A stretch of 64,000 nt of DNA, taken from Ketogulonicigenium vulgare WSH-001. GTDB taxonomy: Bacteria; Pseudomonadota; Alphaproteobacteria; Rhodobacterales; Rhodobacteraceae. How positions within the stretch are numbered: position 1 is the stretch's first letter; every line of letters starts with the position of its first letter. Under the pieces are notes generated by a model that was not told where the DNA came from, ran no database searches, and was given only the letters and a program-made list of their open reading frames with translations. The translations under genes were made by a program, and so were the position numbers. The stretch spans positions 496,001 through 560,000 of the forward strand of contig NC_017384.1 of NCBI RefSeq assembly GCF_000223375.1. Reading direction: 5' to 3'. Positions 1 to 11,398 of this stretch are shown in pieces.

Positions 1-320
1 CCGGTCACCTCGACACGGCCCGCGCTTTGGACATGGATGGCGGCGCGTTGGATCACACGCTGGAAGGCGGCGGTCGGCACGGCTTCCGAGCCTTCAACCG
101 TTGTCACCAGCGTGGTCAGGTCATCGTCAACAAAGTCTTCCAGCGATTTGCGCAGGTCGGTCATATCGACGGCGCAGGCGCGCAAAACATGGGCCGCGTC
201 AGGTTCGTCAAGCAAGGCGAGCAGCAGATGCTCGAGCGTTGCAAGCTCATGGTGGTGTGCATTGGCAATCGACAATGCGCTGTGAATGGACTGTTCGAGC
301 GAATTGGTAAATGACGGCAC
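1..320 (-). CDS. clpA: ATP-dependent Clp protease ATP-binding subunit ClpA (N-terminal part, runs off the window)
   Basis: The minus strand from a GTG at 318-320 reads MPSFTNSLEQSIHSALSIAN, then a region with LATLEHLLLALLDEPDA. This is the Clp N-domain typical of ClpA, which recognises substrates and passes them to ClpP. Only about 106 residues lie in the window and both AAA+ modules are beyond base 1. A Shine-Dalgarno AAAGGAG sits about 8 bases upstream of the GTG, which decides the start. The assignment to ClpA rather than ClpB or ClpC rests on the N-domain sequence alone; the family pattern is convincing, but the rest of the protein cannot be seen. Confidence 0.85.
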   Translation of the reverse strand, partial: MPSFTNSLEQSIHSALSIANAHHHELATLEHLLLALLDEPDAAHVLRACAVDMTDLRKSLEDFVDDDLTTLVTTVEGSEAVPTAAFQRVIQRAAIHVQSAGRVEVT

Positions 321-487
321 GGTCGGGTGCTCCTTTCGTCCGGGGGCGGGCAGAGGCCTTTGGCTTTTGGTCCGCTGCGCCACCATGGCCTATAGGATAT
401 AAAGATCGGCTTTCCTTGCGTATCTTCAAGAAGAAAATTGTCACATTCCGATCACTAAATAAGACGGAGCAGAAATGAAGGCGTAAA

Positions 488-503
488 CGGCCCTTTCGGG
501 CCG
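488..503 (-). terminator. Hairpin terminator after gloB
   Basis: Perfect inverted repeat CGGCCC-tttc-GGGCCG just past the gloB stop codon, followed on the minus strand by TTTACG. The T-tract is short, so termination may be partial and allow some read-through toward clpA. Confidence 0.55.
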
Positions 504-514
504 CGGGTTTTCGC

Positions 515-1309
515 CTAGAAATCGTCCTTCATGGCCCGCAAGCGGGTAAAGACGCGCAGCGGATCGGCATCGGGCATGTCGATGGCCCGCGCGATCTGCG
601 CCTCATGCGCCCGCAAGAACGGGTTTGTTGCCAGCTCTTTTTCCAGTCGGGCCGGAACGGTAAAGCTGCCTTCGGCGCGGCAGGCCGCGATTTTGGTGGC
701 ACGCGCACGCAAGGATGGGTCGTCCGGCAGGATCGACAGGGCAAAGCGCATATTGCTTTCGGTATATTCATGGCCCGAATGGATCAGCGTCTCGGGCGGC
801 AGGGCGGCAAGCTGGGTCAGGCTGTGATACATCTGTGCGGCGGTGCCCTCGAACAGGCGACCGCAGCCCATCACCATCAGGCTGTCGCCGGTAAAGGCCG
901 CTGTCAGTTCAGGCAGGTGAAAGGCGATATGGCCGATGGTATGGCCGGGCACTTCGATCACCTCGACCGGCGTGCCCAGCAACGAGAACACATCACCGCC
1001 CTTTAGCGCATGATCCAGCGGCGGCAGGCGGTGGCGGTCAGCGGCCGCGCCGTAAACCTGGGCCTTGTGGTTTTGCAGCAGGGCGGGGACGGCGGCGATA
1101 TGGTCGTCGTGGTGGTGGGTCAGCAAGATGGCGTCCAGCTTCCAGCCGCGGGCGCGCAGCACGGTCTCGATCGGGTCTGCCTCGGGGGCGTCGATCAAGG
1201 CGGTGCGGTTTGTGGTGCTGTCGTGGATCAGAAAGGCATAATTGTCGCGCAGGCAGGGGATCGTGACGATCCGAAATCCTTTGTCATCGGTTCCTGTCGA
1301 GGCGGACAT
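515..1309 (-). CDS. gloB: Hydroxyacylglutathione hydrolase (glyoxalase II)
   Basis: 264 residues, close to the usual length of about 255. Glyoxalase II is a cytosolic metallo-beta-lactamase-fold enzyme that hydrolyses S-lactoylglutathione to lactate and glutathione, the second step of methylglyoxal detoxification. The metal-binding motif THHHDDH is at residues 64-70, further His ligands occur in VPGHTIGH, and GHEYTESN near the C-terminal third is the usual substrate-binding segment. The ATG at 1307-1309 is chosen because GGGAGA lies 7 bases upstream; an in-frame ATG 26 codons earlier lacks that support. It is divergent from the methyltransferase gene, a pairing I recall as common in Rhodobacteraceae. 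Confidence 0.95.
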   Translation of the reverse strand: MSASTGTDDKGFRIVTIPCLRDNYAFLIHDSTTNRTALIDAPEADPIETVLRARGWKLDAILLTHHHDDHIAAVPALLQNHKAQVYGAAADRHRLPPLDHALKGGDVFSLLGTPVEVIEVPGHTIGHIAFHLPELTAAFTGDSLMVMGCGRLFEGTAAQMYHSLTQLAALPPETLIHSGHEYTESNMRFALSILPDDPSLRARATKIAACRAEGSFTVPARLEKELATNPFLRAHEAQIARAIDMPDADPLRVFTRLRAMKDDF

Positions 1310-1461
1310 GGCAGTCTCCCAAAATTCTAGGGCCCCCCGGAATGTCGGGGATGTCGTTCGGATGAACATGTGGATACGGGGTTGCATTGACAGCCCCTTT
1401 GGGAATCATGGGATTACTTCGCCCCTAAGGCAAGGTGCCGGGGCGGATTTGGCGGGGTGAA

Positions 1462-2214
1462 ATGTATCTCGACGTGCAGGATCTGAAGAATTTCTACTAT
1501 CGCAGCGCCCTTGGGCGGGCGGTGCAGCAGGTCTTGCGCGGACGCTTGCGGCAGATGTGGCCCGAGACAAAGGGTATGACGATTGCAGGATTCGGCTTTG
1601 CACTGCCGTTGCTGCGTCCGTTTCTGCCCGAGGCCCGCCGCGTCATCGGGCTGATGCCGGGGCCGCAGGGGGTGATGGCCTGGCCGCCCGGCCTGCCCAA
1701 TATCACCACATTGGTCGAAGAGGCGCTTTGGCCATTGGAAACGGGGTCGGTGGACCGGCTGGTCATGCTGCACGGCCTTGAGATGTCCGATGACCCCGGC
1801 GCGCTGCTGCAAGAGGCGCGGCGCGTCCTTGGGCCCGGCGGACGGGCGGTGTTCATCGTGCCCAACCGCGCCGGGATATGGTCGCGCACCGACCGCACGC
1901 CCTTTGGCTATGGCAAGCCCTATACGATCGGCCAGCTAGAAGGGGCGCTGCGACTGCATGACTTTGCGCCCGAGCGCGCGGCAACGGTGCTGTATCAGCC
2001 GCCATCCGTGCGGCGCACATGGCGGCGGTTGGGGCCGATGCTGGAAAGTGTCGGAACGCATCTGCCTGCGATATATGCAGGTGGCGTTTTAATGGTCGAA
2101 GCGGTCAAAGTCCCCGCGCCGCGCACCCCCGCACGCCCGCGCAGCGTGCTGGAAAAGCGCAGCTTGCGAATCCTCGGGCCCGCAACTTCGCCCGCAGCGA
2201 TGCGTTACCGCTGA
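1462..2214 (+). CDS. Class I SAM-dependent methyltransferase-like protein
   Basis: 250 residues. The middle shows a methyltransferase type 11-like arrangement: [45 protein letters not shown] corresponds to the motif IV-post I region of class I enzymes, with the usual 'leader of the family' LxPGG turn. The N-terminal glycine motif is weak (AGFGFALP near residue 45). The substrate is unknown. The ATG at 1462 follows GGCGGGGTGA; a GTG nine codons upstream is possible. It is divergent from gloB. The C-terminal 35 residues are basic and proline-rich and probably disordered. The fold is fairly certain, the function is not. Confidence 0.75.
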   Translation: MYLDVQDLKNFYYRSALGRAVQQVLRGRLRQMWPETKGMTIAGFGFALPLLRPFLPEARRVIGLMPGPQGVMAWPPGLPNITTLVEEALWPLETGSVDRLVMLHGLEMSDDPGALLQEARRVLGPGGRAVFIVPNRAGIWSRTDRTPFGYGKPYTIGQLEGALRLHDFAPERAATVLYQPPSVRRTWRRLGPMLESVGTHLPAIYAGGVLMVEAVKVPAPRTPARPRSVLEKRSLRILGPATSPAAMRYR

Positions 2215-2326
2215 CATTTTCCCGAAATCACGGCCCCATCATGTCACCCATGCAACAGGGTGCCAATTCGTGCAGCAAAGGCACGAAACAAATGCGATTC
2301 AATCGCGAAAAGCAGCCTCTAGCCGG

Positions 2327-2355
2327 TTGCGAGGCCCACCCTCGTCTGCTACACG
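2327..2355 (+). promoter_or_regulatory. Possible promoter of the atp operon
   Basis: TTGCGA and TACACG separated by 17 bases lie about 105 bases before the atpH start, in the 246-base gap that must hold the operon promoter. The match to the housekeeping consensus is moderate and no other candidate was clearly better. Confidence 0.3.
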
Positions 2356-2460
2356 CGCCATGGATTAATGACTGCCTTGTGATGAGGTAGTTGGGGTAGG
2401 CAGCCCGCCAGCATCGGCATTACGATGTGATCGGCGGGCCCAGACATCGGAAGGGTGGAC

Positions 2461-3021
2461 GTGTCCGAACCAGCTTCGATTTCAACAGGCATCGCCAGTC
2501 GTTATGCAACGGCTGTCTTTGACCTTATGGTGGAAGAAGGGGCTCTGCCCGCGCTCGAGGGTGATATCGACAGCCTCGACGCTGCCCTGACCGCCAGTGC
2601 AGATCTGCGTGCGGTAATTGCATCGCCCGTTTTGACCCGCGACGAGCAGGCAAGGGCCATTACGGCTGTTGCTGATGCGCTGGGCCTGTCGGTTGTGTTG
2701 AAAAACACGCTGGCATTGATGGCCGCCAAGCGTCGTCTTTTCGTTCTGCCCCAATTGGTGGCAGAGCTGCGTGCCCGCGTCATGGCCGCAAAGGGTGAAG
2801 TCTTCGCAGAGGTCGTATCGGCCAAGGCGCTGACCGCAACCCAAGCCACCAAACTTGCCGAGGTTCTTTCGGCGAAAGTTGGCAAGACTGTTAAACTGAA
2901 TGCGACCGTTGATCCTGCGTTGATCGGCGGTCTTGTTGTAAAAATTGGCTCGAAAATGATCGACACGTCGGTCGCTTCGAAGCTGCAGGCACTCCAGAAC
3001 ACCATGAAAGAGGTCGGATGA
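2461..3021 (+). CDS. atpH: F1F0 ATP synthase subunit delta
   Basis: 186 residues. Delta connects the top of the F1 alpha3beta3 head to the peripheral stalk. The sequence shows the OSCP/delta pattern: [15 protein letters not shown] at the N-terminus, [15 protein letters not shown] in the middle, and the C-terminal hallmark [25 protein letters not shown] at 2461 is chosen since GGAAGGG is correctly spaced from it; the GTG at 2455 is too close to that site. First gene of atpHAGDC; its stop overlaps the atpA start by one base (TGATG), indicating coupled translation. Confidence 0.96.
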   Translation: MSEPASISTGIASRYATAVFDLMVEEGALPALEGDIDSLDAALTASADLRAVIASPVLTRDEQARAITAVADALGLSVVLKNTLALMAAKRRLFVLPQLVAELRARVMAAKGEVFAEVVSAKALTATQATKLAEVLSAKVGKTVKLNATVDPALIGGLVVKIGSKMIDTSVASKLQALQNTMKEVG

Positions 3022-4559
3022 TGGCGATCCAAGCCGCTGAGATTTCCAAGATCCTGAAGGACCAGATCAAGAACTTTGGCCAAAGCGCCGAAGTTGCTGA
3101 AGTGGGTCGCGTCCTGTCGGTTGGCGATGGTATCGCCCGCGTTTATGGCCTCGACAACATCCAGGCTGGCGAGATGGTCGAATTCCCCGGTGGTATCCGC
3201 GGGATGGCCCTGAACCTTGAAAAAGACAACGTTGGTGTTGTTATTTTCGGTTCGGACCGTGACATCAAAGAAGGCGACACCGTCAAGCGTACGCAGTCCA
3301 TCGTGGACGTGCCCGCAGGCGATGGCCTGCTGGGCCGCGTTGTCGACGCACTGGGTAACCCGCTGGATGGCAAGGGCCCGATCGTATTCACCGAGCGCCG
3401 CGTGGCCGACGTGAAAGCCCCCGGCATCATCCCGCGTAAATCGGTGCATGAGCCGATGGCAACCGGCCTGAAGTCGGTTGATGCGATGATCCCCGTCGGT
3501 CGTGGCCAGCGCGAGCTGATCATTGGCGACCGTCAGACCGGTAAGACCGCAATCGCGCTCGACACCATTCTGAACCAAAAGTCGTATAACGAAGCAGCTG
3601 GCTCGGACGAGTCGAAAAAGCTGTATTGCGTCTATGTCGCGATCGGCCAAAAGCGCTCGACCGTGGCCCAGCTGGTGAAAAAGCTGGAAGAAAGCGGCGC
3701 GATGGCCTATTCGATCGTCGTCGCTGCGACCGCTTCGGACCCCGCGCCGATGCAATATCTGGCCCCCTATTCGGCAACCGCAATGGCCGAGTTCTTCCGC
3801 GACAACGGCCGTCACGCGCTGATCATCTATGATGACCTGTCGAAACAAGCCGTCGCCTACCGCCAGATGTCGCTGCTGCTGCGCCGTCCGCCGGGCCGCG
3901 AAGCCTATCCGGGCGACGTGTTCTATCTTCACTCCCGCCTTCTCGAGCGTTCGTCCAAGCTGAACGACGATTTCGGTGCTGGCTCGCTGACCGCGCTGCC
4001 GATCATCGAAACCCAGGCTGGTGACCTTGCGGCCTATGTTCCGACCAACGTGATCTCGATCACCGACGGTCAGATCTTCCTGGAAACCGATCTGTTCTAT
4101 CAGGGCGTCCGCCCGGCTGTGAACACTGGTCTGTCGGTGTCGCGTGTGGGTTCGTCCGCACAGACCAACGCCATGAAGTCGGTGGCTGGCCCGATCAAAC
4201 TGGAACTGGCGCAATACCGCGAAATGGCGGCGTTCTCGCAGTTCGGTTCGGATCTGGATGCGGCAACGCAACAGCTGCTGAACCGCGGTGCCCGTCTGAC
4301 CGAGGTGATGAAGCAGCCGCAATACGCGCCGCTGACCAGCGCCGAGATGGTTGTGGTGATCTATGCCGCGATCAAAGGCTATCTGGACAAGATCGCTGTG
4401 CGTGACGTGGTGCGCTTTGAAGCAGCCCTGCTGACCTACCTGCGCACCCAGCGCAAGGATCTGCTGGACTTCATCGCGACGGAAGACCCCAAAATCAAGG
4501 GCGACGCCGAGGCCAAGATCAAAACGGCTCTGGACGATTTCGCACGCGATTTCGCCTGA
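3021..4559 (+). CDS. atpA: F1F0 ATP synthase subunit alpha
   Basis: 512 residues, the standard length. Alpha forms the non-catalytic nucleotide sites of F1. The Walker A motif GDRQTGKT is at residues 169-176, followed by the conserved alpha/beta stretch with [19 protein letters not shown] and the alpha signature [23 protein letters not shown] at the start allows two starts one codon apart (3018 or 3021); 3021 gives MAIQAAEIS, matching the usual alphaproteobacterial start. Codon use is strongly biased, as expected for a highly expressed gene. Confidence 0.98.
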   Translation: MAIQAAEISKILKDQIKNFGQSAEVAEVGRVLSVGDGIARVYGLDNIQAGEMVEFPGGIRGMALNLEKDNVGVVIFGSDRDIKEGDTVKRTQSIVDVPAGDGLLGRVVDALGNPLDGKGPIVFTERRVADVKAPGIIPRKSVHEPMATGLKSVDAMIPVGRGQRELIIGDRQTGKTAIALDTILNQKSYNEAAGSDESKKLYCVYVAIGQKRSTVAQLVKKLEESGAMAYSIVVAATASDPAPMQYLAPYSATAMAEFFRDNGRHALIIYDDLSKQAVAYRQMSLLLRRPPGREAYPGDVFYLHSRLLERSSKLNDDFGAGSLTALPIIETQAGDLAAYVPTNVISITDGQIFLETDLFYQGVRPAVNTGLSVSRVGSSAQTNAMKSVAGPIKLELAQYREMAAFSQFGSDLDAATQQLLNRGARLTEVMKQPQYAPLTSAEMVVVIYAAIKGYLDKIAVRDVVRFEAALLTYLRTQRKDLLDFIATEDPKIKGDAEAKIKTALDDFARDFA

Positions 4560-4585
4560 TCCGGCCATAAAAGGGAGAGGTTGGC

Positions 4586-6891
<2,306 letters not shown>

Positions 6892-6902
6892 GGAGCGGTT
6901 GA

Positions 6903-7280
6903 ATGGCTGACATCCAATTCGACCTCGTTAGCCCGGAGCGGAGGCTTGCCTCTGTTTCCGCGCGCGAGGTGCAGATCCCGGGCGCTGATGGCGACCTGAC
7001 GGCGATGGCGGACCATGCGACCACCATCACCACGCTGCGTCCCGGCATCTTGCGCGTTGTCCATGCGGGCGGCACCGATGACTATCTGGTCACCGGCGGC
7101 TTTGCTGACATCAGTGCGACAACGGTGACGGTTCTGGCCGAGGTTGCGCTGCCTGCAGCAGAAGTGACGGCGGCCAAGGTCGAAGAACTGGCCGCTCAGT
7201 TGCGCGCCAATGCAGACGTCGATGTTGCAGCCAAACAGGTTGCAGATCTGGACGTTGCTGCGCGTAGCCTCGGGCTTTGA
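6903..7280 (+). CDS. atpC: F1F0 ATP synthase subunit epsilon
   Basis: 125 residues. Epsilon binds gamma and in many bacteria inhibits ATP hydrolysis. The N-terminal beta-sandwich is clear ([34 protein letters not shown] and a second strand set ending [11 protein letters not shown]). The C-terminal helical part is short and Ala-rich. Ribosome site AAGGAG lies 8 bases upstream. Last gene of the F1 operon; the perfect 10-bp hairpin that follows probably ends or attenuates the transcript. Confidence 0.95.
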   Translation: MADIQFDLVSPERRLASVSAREVQIPGADGDLTAMADHATTITTLRPGILRVVHAGGTDDYLVTGGFADISATTVTVLAEVALPAAEVTAAKVEELAAQLRANADVDVAAKQVADLDVAARSLGL

Positions 7281-7310
7281 TGGTCTTTGACCACGCTGGC
7301 TAAGACTTTA

Positions 7311-7336
7311 TAAGGGGCCCCGAAATGGGCCCCTTA
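7311..7336 (+). terminator. Hairpin after atpC
   Basis: Perfect 10-bp inverted repeat TAAGGGGCCC / GGGCCCCTTA with a 6-base loop, 30 bases after atpC. There is no long T-tract (TGCCGTTTAAACG follows), so it may attenuate rather than fully stop transcription and let some RNA continue into the lectin gene. Confidence 0.5.
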
Positions 7337-7364
7337 TGCCGTTTAAACGATGGAAAGACAGACG

Positions 7365-7709
7365 ATGCAGCGATTCCTCAGTGGGTATATCGGTGTTGAC
7401 CACGGGCAGATTGTACTGTTCTCGGACTATGAGAATGGCGGCCCGATGTGGACAGGCGAGGGTGACCGCGAGGTGCGCACAAAGGTGCGTTTCAACGATA
7501 CGTTTGCCGCGACGCCTGCGGTGACGGTTGGTTTGCAGATGTGGGATATTTCAAACGCGCATGTGGCACGCGTCGATCTGACGACTGCTGACATCACGCC
7601 CAAAGGCTTTACGCTGATCTTCCGCACCTGGGGCGATACGAAAATCGCACGGGTCAGGGTCGGGTGGCAGGCCATCGGCATGGTCGAGGCCGACGCCTGG
7701 GACGTCTGA
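7365..7709 (+). CDS. H-type lectin domain protein
   Basis: 114 residues, almost all one domain. VRFNDTFAATPAVTVGLQMWDISNAHVARVDLTTADITPKGFTLIFRTWGDTKIARVRVGWQAIG matches the H-type lectin pattern (Helix pomatia agglutinin/discoidin II C-terminal domain): 'F...F...P.V.vgl...D', a Gly-Phe strand, then W.D.....v.v.W.A.G. Family members bind N-acetylgalactosamine and form trimers. No signal peptide is visible. ATG at 7365 is preferred because GGAAAGACAG precedes it; the ATG at 7350 has no ribosome site. It follows atpC on the same strand and is closed by a strong terminator. Role unknown. Confidence 0.75.
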   Translation: MQRFLSGYIGVDHGQIVLFSDYENGGPMWTGEGDREVRTKVRFNDTFAATPAVTVGLQMWDISNAHVARVDLTTADITPKGFTLIFRTWGDTKIARVRVGWQAIGMVEADAWDV

Positions 7710-7718
7710 CCCTTTGCA

Positions 7719-7753
7719 AAAAGCCCCGCAGTGTCCTGCGGGGCTTTTGTTTT
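7719..7753. terminator. Strong bidirectional terminator between the lectin gene and prs
   Basis: 13-bp perfect stem AAAAGCCCCGCAG / CTGCGGGGCTTTT with a 4-base loop, followed by GTTTT on the plus strand and preceded by AAAA, which gives a T-tract on the minus strand. It serves both convergent genes. Confidence 0.9.
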
Positions 7754-8771
7754 AGCCGGCCGAATAAAGGCCTTCGTAGATTGGGGTCAGGGTCTCTGTC
7801 TCGAACAAAGACGAGACCGAAGTACCGCTCCAGGTATTGATGATCGCCTGCGCGAACAGGGGCGCGGTCGGCACGATGCGAATGCGCGAGGCGGCACGGA
7901 CAGCGGCGCTCGGCTCGATCGAATCGGTGATCACCAGCGATTTCATGACCGAATTCTCGATCCGCTCGATGGCAGGGCCGGATAGGACGCCGTGGGTGAT
8001 ATAGCTGTGGACCTCGGCGGCGCCTGCATCGATCAGCACTTCAGCGGCTTTGCACAGGGTGCCTGCGGTGTCGCAAATATCGTCGACGATGATACAGGTC
8101 TTGCCGGTCACGTCACCGATCACGGTCATCTCGGCAATCTCACCGGGCTTTTCGCGGCGCTTGTCGACGATGGCGAGCGGCGCGTTGATGCGCTTTGCCA
8201 GCTCGCGCGCACGGCCCACACCGCCCACGTCGGGCGAGACGACCATCAGATCTTCGATCCGGTCGGCGAAGTGATGTTTGATATCCAGCGAGAAGATCGG
8301 CGAGGCATAGAGGTTATCCACCGGCATGTCGAAAAAGCCCTGAATCTGCGCCGCGTGCAGGTCCAGCGTCAAGACGCGGTCAACACCAGCGGTGGCGATC
8401 AGGTTCGCGACCAGCTTGGCCGAAATCGGCGTGCGGGCGCGGGTGCGGCGATCTTGGCGGGCATAGCCGAAATAGGGGATCACGGCGGTGATGCGACCCG
8501 CGGACGAGCGGCGCAGCGCATCCGTGATGATCAGCAATTCCATCAGGTTGTCGTTCGAGGGGTTCGATGTCGACTGGACGATGAACATATCCTCGCCGCG
8601 GACATTCTCGTAAACCTCGACATAGACCTCTTGGTCGTTGAACCGCTCGACGCGGGCGTCGACCAGATCGACATTCATGCCCCGGTGCATCGACATGCGG
8701 CGGGCAATCGCGCGCGACAGGGTGCGGTTCGCATTCCCCGAAATCAACTTGGGTTCGGTCATCAGCGGCAT
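7752..8771 (-). CDS. prs: Ribose-phosphate pyrophosphokinase (PRPP synthetase)
   Basis: 339 residues. The enzyme makes PRPP from ribose 5-phosphate and ATP for purine, pyrimidine, His, Trp and NAD synthesis. Visible signatures: [24 protein letters not shown] near the N-terminus, YFGYARQDR (catalytic flexible loop region), [12 protein letters not shown], and the PRPP-binding loop [20 protein letters not shown] at 8771 has AAAGGAA 6 bases upstream; a second ATG three codons on is less well placed. Monocistronic by appearance, closed by the shared terminator. Confidence 0.97.
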   Translation of the reverse strand: MPLMTEPKLISGNANRTLSRAIARRMSMHRGMNVDLVDARVERFNDQEVYVEVYENVRGEDMFIVQSTSNPSNDNLMELLIITDALRRSSAGRITAVIPYFGYARQDRRTRARTPISAKLVANLIATAGVDRVLTLDLHAAQIQGFFDMPVDNLYASPIFSLDIKHHFADRIEDLMVVSPDVGGVGRARELAKRINAPLAIVDKRREKPGEIAEMTVIGDVTGKTCIIVDDICDTAGTLCKAAEVLIDAGAAEVHSYITHGVLSGPAIERIENSVMKSLVITDSIEPSAAVRAASRIRIVPTAPLFAQAIINTWSGTSVSSLFETETLTPIYEGLYSAG

Positions 8772-8913
8772 CGGATTTTCCTTTGGCAGAAGGGGCGGAA
8801 CTCTCCGCCGACGATGAGGCCGCTTCTGGCCCCGCAGCGGGAAATCTGCAACGGCTTTGTGACGGATGTTTGCGAAAACATAGCCGTCCTGAAGCCGTTG
8901 CAACAGTCAGTGG

Positions 8914-9954
8914 TTAAAGCAGTGCGAGGAAAGCGTCGATTTCGGCCTCGGGCAGGGCCCAGTCGCAGACAAAGCGCGCCAGCAGTAGCTCGTCTTCCGG
9001 CCCCTCGCCCAAGGCGCCGTTCCACAGGGAATACATGGCGCCCGCACCTTGCAGCTTGCGGTGCAGGCTGCGGGGCAGGTCGGCGAACAGGATGTTGCCC
9101 TCGGCGGGGTAGTTCAGGCTGTGACCTGCTGCGGCAAAACCTGCCGCCAGGCGCGCGGCCTTGCTATTTGCGGCGCGGGCCAGATCCAGCCACAGATCAC
9201 CCTGCAGATAGGCGTCAAACTGCGCCGACAGATAGCGGTGTTTGGAAAACAGCTGCGCGCCGCGCTTGCGGCGGTATTCGAATTCCAGTGCGTGTTTGGG
9301 GTCGAAAATCACGACTGCCTCGACGCCCATCAGACCGTTCTTGGTGCCACCAAAGGTCACCGCGTCAATGCCGGCTTTCCACGTCATCTCGGCCGCCGAG
9401 CAACCCAGCGCGACCAGCGCATTGGCAAAACGCGCGCCGTCCATATGGACGGGCAGGCCAGCGGCATGGGCCACATCGGTCACGGCGCGGATCTCGTCCA
9501 GCGTATAGAGCGTGCCTTTTTCGGTCAGCTGCGTGATCTGCACGGCGCCTGGCTGCGCCCCGTGGATGCCGCGGCTGCCCGCACCTGCGATCGCCTTTGC
9601 CAGCGCGGCGGGGACGATTTTCGCATTCACATTCTCGACCAGCGTCAGGGTCGCGCCGCCCATGAAGGCGACGGGGGCGTTGCACTCATCTTCCTGAATA
9701 TGCGCCATTTCGGTGCAAAAAACGGTCTGCCACGGCTGCACCAGCGTCGCCAGCGCCAGCGAATTGGCGGCGGTGCCGGTTGCGACGAAATAGACCGCAG
9801 CTTCGGGCGCCTCGAACAGGGCGCGGATGCGGGCGGTCACATCGCGGGTCAGGGCGTCGGCGCCATAGCCTGCCACATAGCCCTGGTTCGCGGCCTCGAG
9901 CGCGCGAAAAACCGAAGGGTGGACAGGCCCGGCATTATCCGATGCGAAAAACAT
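8914..9954 (-). CDS. ltaE: Low-specificity L-threonine aldolase
   Basis: 346 residues, PLP fold type I. The enzyme cleaves L-threonine and L-allo-threonine to glycine and acetaldehyde. The start MFFASDNAGPVHPSV, GTAANSLAL (cofactor phosphate binding), HMDGARFANA and the PLP-lysine motif TFGGTKNG with Lys205 are all present. The start codon abuts the stop of the ycgN gene upstream (TGA-ATG with no gap), so ribF-ycgN-ltaE are probably one transcript. Confidence 0.92.
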   Translation of the reverse strand: MFFASDNAGPVHPSVFRALEAANQGYVAGYGADALTRDVTARIRALFEAPEAAVYFVATGTAANSLALATLVQPWQTVFCTEMAHIQEDECNAPVAFMGGATLTLVENVNAKIVPAALAKAIAGAGSRGIHGAQPGAVQITQLTEKGTLYTLDEIRAVTDVAHAAGLPVHMDGARFANALVALGCSAAEMTWKAGIDAVTFGGTKNGLMGVEAVVIFDPKHALEFEYRRKRGAQLFSKHRYLSAQFDAYLQGDLWLDLARAANSKAARLAAGFAAAGHSLNYPAEGNILFADLPRSLHRKLQGAGAMYSLWNGALGEGPEDELLLARFVCDWALPEAEIDAFLALL

Positions 9955-10413
9955 TCAAAGCGGCTCCTCGATAATAAGATCTTCCCAGTCGTCGTCATCG
10001 ACGTCGAGCTCGGAAACAGTCATGCCAGCGGCCGATACACCTGCTTTATGGACGGCGGAAGGGTCGCCACTGATCAGGTGATGCCACGGATAGAGGGGGC
10101 GCCCCTCGTGCATCAGGCGATAGGCGCAGGTTTGTGGCAACCAATACAGGTTCTTACGCAAAGTCTTGGGCGTCAGCACGATGCATTCGGGCACGTAATC
10201 GTGACGGGTGGCATAGCGCGAGCATTGGCAGGTTGCACCGTCCAACAGGCGACAGGCGACGCGGGTCAGAAACACCTCGCCGCTGTCCTCGTCCTCGATC
10301 TTGTTCAGGCAGCATTTGCCGCAGCCATCGCAGACGGCTTCCCATTCGGCGGGGGTCAGTTGCTCCAGCCGATACTTCTCCCAGAACTGCGGGCGAAGAG
10401 TGGGGTCAGACAT
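9955..10413 (-). CDS. YcgN/UPF0260 family cysteine cluster protein
   Basis: 152 residues, the family length. Cysteines occur as CDGCGKCC near residue 28, ACRLLDGATCQCSRY, and a later PECIVLTP, a pattern assigned to the zinc- or iron-chelating UPF0260 family. Biochemical function is not established. It overlaps ribF by 8 bases upstream and abuts ltaE downstream, so translation is likely coupled. The C-terminus is very acidic (ELDVDDDDWEDLIIEE). Confidence 0.88.
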   Translation of the reverse strand: MSDPTLRPQFWEKYRLEQLTPAEWEAVCDGCGKCCLNKIEDEDSGEVFLTRVACRLLDGATCQCSRYATRHDYVPECIVLTPKTLRKNLYWLPQTCAYRLMHEGRPLYPWHHLISGDPSAVHKAGVSAAGMTVSELDVDDDDWEDLIIEEPL

Positions 10414-11344
10414 CGGCCAAGATCCGGCGCGCCTCGATCACATCGGCGTGCATCTGGGTGATCAGCGCGTCGATACTGTCGAATTTGAGTTCAGGCCGCA
10501 GATAATCCACCAGCCCGACCGAGATCCGCGCGCCATAAAGGTCGCCGCGAAAATCCAGCAGATAGGTCTCGCAATTGGGTTTGTTCACGCCAAAGGTCGG
10601 ACGGCTACCGATGGATGTCGCGCCCAAGTACTGTCCGGCATAGGGGCCATCGCGCACGATGACAGTGGTCGCATAGACGCCAAAGCGCGGCATATGCAGG
10701 CCGTTGATGCCGATATTGGCAGTCGGGAAGCCCAGCTCGCGCCCGCGTTGATCGCCGTGTTCGACGATGCCTTCGATGCGGTGAACATGGCCCAGCATCG
10801 CGGCGGCGTCGCGGGGGCGACCCTCGGCCAAGGCGGTGCGGATGGCGGTCGAGGACACTTCCTTGCCGGTCAGCGCAATCAGCGGCGCGACGGTCACGCC
10901 AAAGCCCAAATGCTCGCCCATCTCGGCCAGCATGGCGGCATTGCCGCTGCGGCCTTTGCCAAAATGGAAATCCTGACCGACGACGACATGTTTCACGCCA
11001 AGACGCTCGTGCAGGATCTTTTGGATGAAATCTTCGGCGCTCAGTTCCGCCAGCGCGCTGTTGAATGGCAGCTCGTACAGGCGCTGCACGCCGCTTTCGC
11101 GCAGCTGTTCGGCGCGCGTTGCGGCATCCATCAGTCGAAAGGTCGGTCCATCGGGAATGAAGAACTGGCGGGGATGTGGCTCGAACGTCAGAACGCCCAA
11201 GGGGGCGTTCATCTGTTGGGCGATCTGCCTTGCGTGGTCGATGACGGCGGCGTGGCCAGCATGGACGCCATCGAAATTACCGATGGCGATGACGGCGCAG
11301 CGTTGCGCGGGCGCGATGAATTGCGAGTCTCGGATGATGTCCAT
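10406..11344 (-). CDS. ribF: Bifunctional riboflavin kinase / FAD synthetase
   Basis: 312 residues, the usual size. The N-terminal FAD synthetase domain has the nucleotidyltransferase motif IGNFDGVHAGH at residues 21-31 and VVGQDFHFGKGRSG; STAIR follows. The C-terminal riboflavin kinase domain shows GRELGFPTANI and the MG/thr-binding TSIGSRPTFG, and ends with ETYLLDFRGDLYG. It converts riboflavin to FMN and then FAD in the cytosol. First gene of a minus-strand set with ycgN and ltaE. Confidence 0.96.
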   Translation of the reverse strand: MDIIRDSQFIAPAQRCAVIAIGNFDGVHAGHAAVIDHARQIAQQMNAPLGVLTFEPHPRQFFIPDGPTFRLMDAATRAEQLRESGVQRLYELPFNSALAELSAEDFIQKILHERLGVKHVVVGQDFHFGKGRSGNAAMLAEMGEHLGFGVTVAPLIALTGKEVSSTAIRTALAEGRPRDAAAMLGHVHRIEGIVEHGDQRGRELGFPTANIGINGLHMPRFGVYATTVIVRDGPYAGQYLGATSIGSRPTFGVNKPNCETYLLDFRGDLYGARISVGLVDYLRPELKFDSIDALITQMHADVIEARRILADV

Positions 11345-11398
11345 GCGGTTTGCCTAGCGCCGCCACGCGGCAAGCGCAAGCGTGACAGTTTCCCGCGC

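Noticed and set aside
391..430. Heat-shock promoter for clpA (CTTGAAG at 424-430, minus strand)
   Set aside because: The -35-like element is good but no convincing CCCCAT-type -10 lies at the proper distance.
2502..4568. 688-codon open frame antisense to atpH-atpA
   Set aside because: It mirrors the highly biased codons of the ATP synthase genes, has no family features, and the sense genes are certain.
7992..9536. 514-codon open frame antisense to prs and ltaE
   Set aside because: Crosses two well-supported genes and their intergenic gap; sequence looks like a GC-rich shadow.
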